DNA of 64,000 nt from Apteryx mantelli (taxonomy: Eukaryota > Chordata > Aves > Apterygiformes > Apterygidae): assembly GCF_036417845.1 (NCBI RefSeq), contig NC_089979.1:20540458-20604457 (forward strand), written 5' to 3'. The translations under genes were made by a program, and so were the position numbers. Under the pieces are notes generated by a model. The model was not told where the DNA came from, did not search any database, and worked only from the letters and a program-made list of their open reading frames with translations. Below are positions 56,701 through 64,000 of the stretch, one piece after another; positions within the stretch are counted from its first letter, which is position 1; each line of letters starts with the position of its first letter.

Positions 56701-59700
56701 ACTGTATGTCAAGACTATTTCTAAAAGTACAGCCTTTCCTCATTTTTGACATGGTAGGCTATATTTTTTTGGTGGCAAAAATATAGTCTTAGGTATCAGC
56801 TTTTAATTTATGTCTCTGGAAACCAACCTGACAGCAAAGAAAGTTCCTTTGCACAAGAGGTAACCAAACTGTAACATTCACTATAACGAAGTTAAATTCT
56901 CAGAACAGATAGTATTAGTGATCTCTCAGGCTGTGCTAGGTTGTAGACAGCAATGTAGACTGTACTAAAAAATATTTTTTCTATACCTGATTCCTGAGGT
57001 CAGTTATACTCTGAAATCCATTACAGCCTGTCCATAACATCAGCTTTAACATGTTGACATTATCAGACAGTATCTTAATCTCATTCACTCTTTTTTTATC
57101 TCTACTTCAAAAATGTCAAAGACAGGCATTTGGCTTAGTCCAAACATGTCTCCATTGACCTAGACATCTCTTAGACTTATTTTGCCTTGAATATTAATAA
57201 ACATGTTCTTAAGTGTTGCAAAATGCACCAAACTAGGTTTCTGTCTCACGAGTACCACACATTGCTGCATTCTCCTGTAAAAGTACTTGCTTTGAATAAG
57301 TCAACTTTATTGACAATGGCAAAGTTCACATCAATCGCAATGGCTAGCTGCATTGTGGTTGGCATCTGCTCCAATAATTCTGATTCATCTGCAAAATAAA
57401 TAACAAAAAAGATTCAAAGCCTGTTAGTTAGAAAATATAAAGGAAGAATGAAAGAATGTTCATAAAAATGAGTATTATATAGAAAAATAACTCAGTAGAG
57501 TAATTCTAGCATTTATGAATTCTAATGAGGAAAATGCTAATATACGTTTGCCATAAGAGATTGTGGTTTAAAGTTGCATACTGTCTAATGTTATAACCAG
57601 AACATTATATGCATTAGTAGAATTTGTGAAGTAATAAGCATCATACTGCTCTGGAGTTTTTTGCTTCTCTGAAGTAAATTGAATACCCTTCTCTCACCCT
57701 CTCCCATGAAATTCAGCAGAGAAGAAATGTGAATTTCTCCTTATATCTATAGAGAGCGTTCTTCCTTTTGAGTTTCTGTGCGACTAGTGTTTGAAAGACT
57801 TACCTAGCATTCCTTGCGAGTCCCGTGTGTATTCATACCAAGTTCGAACACGATTTTGAACCACTTTTGGAATTGAATAAGTGTTCATGTAGGAGACTGT
57901 GTTGTCCATGCAGGAACGGTAGAAGTTCTGTCCTGCTGTAGCTGCTCCAATTACATCTTGCATCTGCAAACATCATTCGTTGTTACTACACATTTCACCA
58001 GCAACAGTCTGGATTTGAATATCTTTTCAACAACTTATAAAAAGAATAAAACACTTGTTTGCAAAATAGCTGATTCATTATATATTCAGCTGTATGTTTT
58101 GAGCAGTTGCTTCATCTGCTTTTTCAGAAACATTAATGACTTAATCTAGTTATGTTAGAAGCAGTCTATATTTGTGATTTTTAAAGGAATTGCTGGTGTT
58201 TTTCAGCTTATTCTCTGTCTCATATTTCTGCACTTGGATGAAAAATACAGATAATGATTTCTTAAAAATTCATAATAAAGCTGCTCTGCATTTGGTATGC
58301 AATGCAAATCAGAAATAAAATAAACTGGGTTAAATTTCTGCAATAAAATCAGCTGGCACCACTAGAACTAAGATCCTGCCAATGTTTAAATTGTTGAGTG
58401 AGTCTAGATCAGTCATAAAAATCCAGCCTGGGCTGAAAGTTGATCTTAAAGATTTTAGTGCAGGAACATTATTTAACATGTCAACACAGTTTAATTAATG
58501 TCAGCTAATTTTTAAAAAGCAGGATGAGTTAATATTCATAGATATGCCTGCTTCATAAGCATAACTATATAGATATATTTTTAGTAGAATGGCTTAATAT
58601 TGCAATGGCCAAAGTTTAGTATGTGAGTAGGCTAAATTCTGCTCCTTATTACAGAGATGCAATTGATTGCAGAGTGAATAACAGTTTTTACATAAGTGTG
58701 CTAAAGCAGTACTAATAATTTTAGTAATTTTAGGACTTAGAACACTACAGAAAAGCAGCTGATTGCACAAGGAATAACAGTTTTTAGATAAGTGTGCTAA
58801 AGCAGGACTAATAATTTTAGTAATTTTAAGAGCTCTTTGTAAACAGGAGTTGTACACAAGCTGCAATGAATCTGTGTATTGATATATAAGTTTTGATTCT
58901 GCAATTGACTCTACTGGTTGTAAAAGCTAATTTGCAGAAGCTAGTGGTAGAATGGTGATTTCATAGACTGTTAGAACAAATTAGAAAAAAACAGACTTAT
59001 AAATATGTAAACTCCAAAGTTTAACCCAATATCCTTGAATTCAATAATCTGCCAGAAAAAATATCTTCTATGAAGAAGTACTTTGCTGTATTTTTGGTGA
59101 TTCTTGATTGCGGACTAATTTTAAATTCTATAGGAAGGGTCTGTTTCATGGTAGTAGAATATCTCCTCTTGCACTTTTAAACAGCAAGAGGCATACGCAT
59201 ATTTTAGCTGTTTGACTGAACTTTTTCGAATCCTGTACTCAGAATAAACATGAAATGTTACCAGTTTTTGTGTTTATCTTTTCATATTAATTTTCCCAGT
59301 AACATACATGTACAAATCCAAAGGTCTGGAAGGATTTCTATAGGAATCTGAGATGCAATCTCATGGAGGATATATGACATTTGTTTTTCTGTTGGCAAAG
59401 TATTTTAAAACCTATGGATCTAAAGCCTAAGTCTAATAGTTACAAGCTGGAAATAGTTCATGCTGAGTTTTGGAAATAAAACTGATTTGCTTTGCTATGG
59501 GCTTTTTTTTTACTCTTGCCAAATGAGAACCAAGAGGAATGGAAAACAGTTAATTTTCAGGTTAACAAATATTGTGTAACCTATGGAAGCAAGCAGAAAT
59601 CTTGGCAAAGATCATCGCATTTCCATTAACAATACTTTATTGCCAGTAGTATCAAGCATGATTTATTCAATAATTTGTAAATATTAATGTAACTATATCT

Positions 59701-60192
59701 ACAGTTATAAGTTTCATACCAGATTTAACAGTATAGTGTGAATATTAAGGAGCTGTTTCCTTGGCTATGAGGAAAAAAGGAATTATATATAGTTTAAAGA
59801 ATCATGTGTGTCCTGCAATCTTGGCTTTAAATCAGCTTGCGTGCAAGTTTGGAGACATGGTCTACAAAACTGGGAACTGGTTGAACACATTTATTTGTCA
59901 GAAGAATAAATATGGATGATAGTTAAAAACAGGGACATTCATATGGAAGCTAGTCTTTTTTCGCAGAAGAACTAAACCACACTAAACTGAATACATTATC
60001 ACTGAATTACAGTAATTTGAACATATCTAGCTATTGATTTCTCTATGTACCTGACCAAGTAAGCTGGAGAAGACAAAGACACCCAAGAAAAAATTCGGCA
60101 GTTGAAAAACTATCTCAAACATGGTTTGCGGTTCTGGAAGACCACCGATGGTGATTAAAGTACGAACTGCCCAGTAGTAACACCTCAGATAC
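45539..60192 (-). CDS. CNGB3: CNGB3, cone cyclic nucleotide-gated channel beta-3 subunit (C-terminal 8 exons, gene continues past right edge)
   Basis: CNGB3 is the beta subunit that assembles with CNGA3 in cone outer segments to form the cGMP-gated cation channel; human loss causes achromatopsia. Eight minus-strand exons join in frame to about 389 residues: pore helix and selectivity region ([13 protein letters not shown]), S6, C-linker ([27 protein letters not shown]), the cyclic-nucleotide-binding domain with FGEISLL and NRRTANV phosphate-binding motifs, then a C-terminal helix ([12 protein letters not shown]) and tail ending in SLIISMSPS and a TAG at 45541-45539. The C-terminal segments match CNGB3, not CNGB1. 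The expected preceding exon (human RWVYDGEGNE) was not seen up to 64000. Odd points: one GC-AG intron, substitutions at conserved sites and a short tail without the Glu/Lys repeats seen in human. Confidence 0.96.
46250..46424 (-). CDS. CNGB3: CNGB3 exon: post-CNBD region
   Basis: 175 nt. It completes Lys and reads [40 protein letters not shown] and [18 protein letters not shown]. It aligns with human CNGB3 PPKEETPKLFKTLLGG. Acceptor CTCCAG|GAT, donor TTCAG|GTAATG. Confidence 0.95.
46425..49522. other. CNGB3 intron with A27 tract
   Basis: The 3.1 kb intron between the post-CNBD exon and the phosphate-binding exon. It includes a pure A27 run (47751-47777). Open frames at 48470-49279 do not fit the CNGB3 frame. 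Confidence 0.6.
47751..47777 (+). repeat. A27 mononucleotide tract
   Basis: Twenty-seven consecutive A. No AATAAA lies just upstream and no parent gene is recognised, so it may be a simple slippage tract. Confidence 0.9.
49523..49669 (-). CDS. CNGB3: CNGB3 exon: phosphate-binding cassette and C-helix
   Basis: 147 nt. It completes Ser and reads [40 protein letters not shown] and [13 protein letters not shown] supplies the Arg and Thr that contact the cyclic phosphate. Acceptor TTCCAG|CCT, donor CAAA|GTATGT. Confidence 0.97.
49670..54322. other. CNGB3 intron within the cNMP-binding domain
   Basis: A 4.7 kb AT-rich intron. A 15-bp direct repeat (GTTGTGTATTTTCTG, near 52635 and 52662) is the only structure noted. 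Confidence 0.6.
54323..54441 (-). CDS. CNGB3: CNGB3 exon: cNMP-binding beta-roll
   Basis: 119 nt, ends in phase 2. It encodes [20 protein letters not shown], then [19 protein letters not shown]. The terminal FGEI is the start of the phosphate-binding cassette. Acceptor GCCCAG|GGA, donor TCAG|GTACAT. Confidence 0.97.
54442..57290. other. CNGB3 introns around the 56125-56208 exon
   Basis: Two introns (54442-56124 and 56209-57290). The second begins with the GC donor. Nothing else is recognised. Confidence 0.6.
56125..56208 (-). CDS. CNGB3: CNGB3 exon: start of cyclic-nucleotide-binding domain
   Basis: 84 nt, phase 0 at both ends. It encodes [20 protein letters not shown] and PGDFVCKK, the linker helix into the cNMP-binding domain. 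Acceptor CAACAG|GGG, donor AAAAAG|GTGAGC. Confidence 0.96.
57291..57388 (-). CDS. CNGB3: CNGB3 exon: C-linker, GC donor
   Basis: 98 nt. It completes the split Asp and reads [20 protein letters not shown] then [12 protein letters not shown]. Acceptor TTTGCAG|ATG. The donor is AAA|GCAAGT at 57290, a GC rather than GT. Using the GT four bases later would shift the frame into a stop in the next exon. Confidence 0.94.
57804..57963 (-). CDS. CNGB3: CNGB3 exon: end of S6 and C-linker
   Basis: 160 nt, phase 0 to phase 1. It encodes [20 protein letters not shown] through [16 protein letters not shown]. Acceptor TTGCAG|ATG, donor CTAG|GTAAGT. Gln replaces the usual Arg in the QMRDV motif and Arg replaces Trp in YEYTW. 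Confidence 0.96.
57964..60050. other. CNGB3 intron with 96-bp duplication
   Basis: A 2.1 kb intron containing the tandem duplication at 58664-58828. No other repeat or exon is seen. Confidence 0.65.
58664..58828. repeat. Tandem duplication, 96-bp period, two copies
   Basis: Copy 1 starts TGATTGCAGAGTGAATAACA at 58664; copy 2 starts TGATTGCACAAGGAATAACA at 58760. About 70 bp of each are nearly identical through AAGTGTGCTAAAGCAG and TAATAATTTTAGTAATTTTA, with a diverged spacer. Confidence 0.9.
60051..60192 (-). CDS. CNGB3: CNGB3 exon: pore helix and S6
   Basis: 142 nt, entering in phase 2. It encodes [30 protein letters not shown] and [25 protein letters not shown] is the beta-subunit selectivity region. 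Acceptor CCACAG|GTA, donor CAG|GTACAT. A Pro occupies a position that is Leu in the human protein as I recall it. Confidence 0.95.
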
Positions 60193-63100
60193 CTGTGGAT
60201 ACAGACAGCATTTGTGTTATTGACTGTAGGTACCTACGTGGTTGAAGCTAAGCAGATACATGCCTGGATTGTGCCTTTCAGTGAGGCCTTTTTGGTCCAA
60301 AAGCTCTCAAATCTTTTATAAATTGTTATGATTTTACAACTGATCCAATCTTGTAAATCATATTGAGGTGAATGTTCTCACTGACATCAAATTAAGAATA
60401 TATAGAAAATGCCGCAGTTAGTGTTTACTGTTGTCTAGTAATGTTACATAGCACTATGGAAGAATATGGAATTGAAATTGCCAGGATGGACATTAGAGCA
60501 TTAGGATGCTACCTGTGAAGATCCAGTGATGCTGAAAGCAGTGTAAAAATTGTTAGAGACTTCCCAGACCATATTTGTAGTATACTAGATAAACACATGT
60601 TTGAAAGTCTCTTTCATGGTTTTACTTCTTGATGATGGCAGTATCAAGTATTTTGCTGGCCATGACAGATGCAGCCTTGTCCCTCTCATCTCCATTCAGA
60701 AAATTGCTGCAAAGCATTATTTTCCTACCCCACTAACCATGTTGTGCTCCCTCCCAACTTTGCTTCTGAGCACTCTTCATTGGCTCTATTTCCAGAGTTA
60801 TATCAAGGAGAAGGTACATGTTTTCACAAGCTACAGGCTAATTTAGCTTCTCCATAACACTCCTCTCTTATTCAGCACTGAAGGGCTTACTCCAGTATTC
60901 TTCTTCGGTGGCTGGTCTCCTCTACCCCTTCTATTACCTTAACAAAAAAACATTTTTTTGCCTTCTTCACTGCTTTTCCTCATGTCTGGGAAGATCTTTC
61001 CATGAATAGCTAAAAAGCACCTTGTCAACATCCTTCTACGCTTTTCTCAGAGTTCTCTTGTTCTAGAGGTCAAATACAGTAGTGAGCAATGGTCAGTCAT
61101 CAAGACTCTGCTCCATCGTATGGCCCTATGTGGACTCCTACCCTGTATCCTTCTGCTGCTCATCACTGCTCATCCTTGAAATGTGAGGTCTTCGGCCCAG
61201 AGTCTTTCTGCTCTGTAAGTACAGCCCTTTGCATGTCAGAGCCCATTTAGTGGTGTATTTCTATTAGTGTCATAACATAAGCTTAGAAAAACAACAAAGG
61301 ACCTGGATAGAATGAATTTTTCAAATTTGGTGAGGATAATCATACAAACTACCCTATTTTTTACATTAAGTGCCTTAGCATCTCTAAGATTCTGCTTTAA
61401 ATTCCATTGTAAAACATGGCACCACTAGTAATGTGGTATCCCCCATACTGTGCAGCTGGGATTAATTAGTTTTAATCATTGTCATGAATGTGCTATTGTT
61501 TCCTTTGTTTCTGAGCTAACAAGTAATTGGTTTAGGAATATTTTTAAAGCCCCCTATTAATTAGAATTTGACTTTCTGAGTGTCTGAACAATCACACTTC
61601 AGCTTCACGTATGATTTGGAATGGAAGTTCATTTCCCCCAATTGTACAAGGAGAATTTCTATTTCATTTATGACCACAGCTTCTGATGCAATGCAGATTC
61701 ATTCTATTTATTGAATTTTATTGAATTTGAAATAAAAAACAGAACAAATGCTTTCTGAGATGCTTGTTTTGAAATAGACAGTCTAGGATACGTCTTCTCA
61801 TGTCTGCCCTGAATTTGAGGCCACTGGATTTGCTTGCAGGCTTGAGGCCTACATTTTAATTTGCTGACCCCTCACTTTTAGCTTTCTCTCATTTTCAGAT
61901 AGGAATTCCACTCCTGTTAATAAATGGTGCAAGTAACAGTACAATTGGAACATCAGTTTTTATTGCAAATATAAGAAAATGAACTCCCAGTAACAACTAA
62001 TTCAAATGGGGAATTTTGCATTTTAAACCACTTCAAAGTGATTCCAAATCTTCCATTTAAAGTATCAGGCTTTACCAAACAATTGATTTGAGCAATTTAC
62101 CAAGCTTTTCCCTAGGAAGTCACTTTTCTCCTGCTTTCAGACTCATGAAATGCAGTAATAATGATCACTTTTACTATAGTTATCTGCCTTTAAATTTTAA
62201 CAGCTAGAACTGGCAGTTTTATTCAGAGTCCTTCAGAAGTCAAAAATTTCGTTGCATGTGTGCCATCATATCATTTTTCCCTATGGGGTTGCAAAATGAA
62301 CAGCTGGATTACACCACTATAATACTTTCCCTCAGATTTGAAAACAAATCATCACCTATGCATGTTTCCAGCAAAGGATGCATAGGTGGTGGCTTTCTCT
62401 CAGAGTTCCATAGCATAAAAAAATAGCAAGAAAAAGCCTCAGATCTGTTTAAGAAGAATTGCAGATTTAAGCATAAAATTATGTCCCTACTGTGTCTGAG
62501 GGGAATCATCATATAAAGCATATTAATATCATATTCATTCACCATAACTGAGAATGCTGTGGCACTTGAAACATATAGACTTTATGAATATAAAGTATAA
62601 AGAAATTAGCATTAGTTCTGAGCTAGTAACTGTAGGAAATAAAAGTAATTAACAAAGTGCCTCACTCCCAGCATCCCAAGATGGCAACCTTGTTAAGTTC
62701 ACCATGATAGACAATATAATCTTGGCTCTGGGAACACCTACAAGGAATGAAAGCAGCTCCTCAAAGAACTTCAGGGGTTATATTCTTCTCTGCAGCCATG
62801 CATGAGTAAAATGTGCGGGTTTTCCCAGAACTGCCCACCCGTTCTAAAGATACAGTTGATACAGTGCATTCATCTGTGATTTTACTTCAAAGGAAACTTT
62901 CTACTGGCAAAGTCACAGGATGTTCACTACCTCTTAGGCACAGGTCTTATATTTTCTCCATTTACTCATTTTATTGTTTTTATTTTAATCTGAAATAAGA
63001 GTTACACAGTTGAAATATAAGACAGCTTTTTTTTCTAAGAAGTGAAGAAATTAGATGATTGCAAATTTTGTTTACGGAAAGCCAGAAAAAAACAGATTCC

Positions 63101-64000
63101 AATTTCAGTGGTATTAGCAGCTCTGATTCCTACAGTTAAAGTGTCTAGAAACCATCATTGCTTGCCATACAGCTTACTAGCCTGCTATAAAATTACCGTT
63201 GAAGCAAACAACATGAGACAAGAAAGGGATTTTCCCTCTGTACAACATAAGCAGTATGTTTATCCTTCAGGCAATCAAACTACCAGATTTTTCCCTGAAA
63301 TAAGTCTGAGGTAGGGAAAAAAACACTTGCTAATAAGATACTTGTAATGCTATGCCAATGAAAATATCTTTTTCATAAAAGTCCATTTCAGAATAAGCTA
63401 AATTTCTTACACAGTTTTGGTTAGTACAGTTAAAACAAATCTTTATGCATATGGTTCTCAGATTTTAAGGTGATATGCACACATTAGTTTCATCCCAGTG
63501 AAGCATTAATTCAGGGCTGTCACATTAGACTCCTCTCTGGTTACAACTGGGATGGTTATGAAGTGGAGTAAAGAGGAGGCTTTTATAAACTTGTATTCTA
63601 ATTCCTTCCATTTGATATCTTTTTTCCTTGAGTGACTTATTCATCAGTTGATTGCGAGTGTGATGGTCTCAAACAGTACAGTGTGAACTACAAAGTTTTG
63701 ATATAAAAAAATGTGGCCACAAGTAGCAGGTTTGAAACAATTAGGTCTGACATATCTGTGGGCTGGGCTGGGCGTTCACAGTTGTTCTGCAGGCACAAAA
63801 CTGCCTCTGTATAGCAAGCACTGTGAGCGCGACACATCAGACCTATTGCAAGTACGATGCATAGCTGGTATGCACATATGCATGTATGAGACACCTTTAA
63901 GATACACCAGTCTTACTGAGTATTGGGCAATGTATGCCAAAGAAGTACAGTTGCTCTAGGCATGTACAGCGACCATCTTTGGGGATTTCCAGATGTCTGC
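60193..64000. other. CNGB3 intron (partial) to the right edge
   Basis: At least 3.8 kb of intron. I searched the minus strand for the preceding CNGB3 exon ([20 protein letters not shown] in human) without finding it. ORFs here are short and unrelated to known families. Confidence 0.6.

Noticed and set aside
60193-64000. Search for the preceding CNGB3 exon and for another gene at the right edge.
   Set aside because: None of the minus-strand frames gives the expected S5 or pre-pore peptide; the region is treated as intron.

Overview
The window is vertebrate nuclear DNA, almost certainly from a bird. It has short introns with GT-AG borders, a dense CpG-island promoter, sparse CR1 LINE fragments of the avian type and otherwise AT-rich, repeat-poor sequence. 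Three genes can be recognised by exon-by-exon reading: RMDN1 (minus strand, left), CPNE3 (plus strand, centre) and CNGB3 (minus strand, right). This is the same order and orientation as on human chromosome 8q21, so the block is conserved amniote synteny. The species cannot be named from the sequence. || Layout. Bases 1-7002 hold the 5' half of RMDN1: coding exons 1-3, with the remaining exons beyond the left edge. Its 5.5 kb intron 2 carries a CR1 fragment and a near-complete Tigger1-like pogo DNA transposon flanked by TA. A CpG island at about 6880-8150 is a head-to-head promoter for RMDN1 and CPNE3 and contains a perfect NRF1 palindrome and clustered GC boxes. CPNE3 runs from an untranslated first exon ending at 7590, across an 11 kb first intron, through 15 coding exons (18580-38134) that join into a complete 533-residue copine, and then a long 3' UTR. 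After an intergenic stretch with a third CR1, CNGB3 reads leftwards from 60192 to its stop at 45539. Eight exons encode its pore helix, S6, C-linker, cyclic-nucleotide-binding domain and C-terminal tail. The N-terminal exons lie beyond the right edge. || Function. RMDN1 is a TPR protein linked to microtubules and mitochondria, CPNE3 is a calcium-dependent membrane-binding C2/vWA protein, and CNGB3 is the beta subunit of the cone photoreceptor cGMP-gated channel. The genes are neighbours by ancestry rather than members of one pathway; only RMDN1 and CPNE3 share a promoter region. || Points of interest. First, a Tigger1 transposon, a family I know from placental mammals, sits in a bird genome. 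Second, CNGB3 has a GC-AG intron that the reading frame requires. Third, CNGB3 carries several substitutions at positions conserved in CNGB proteins. Fourth, there are several recent local tandem duplications and strong inverted repeats. I saw no CRISPR array, operon, tRNA or rRNA, and no wholly new gene system.
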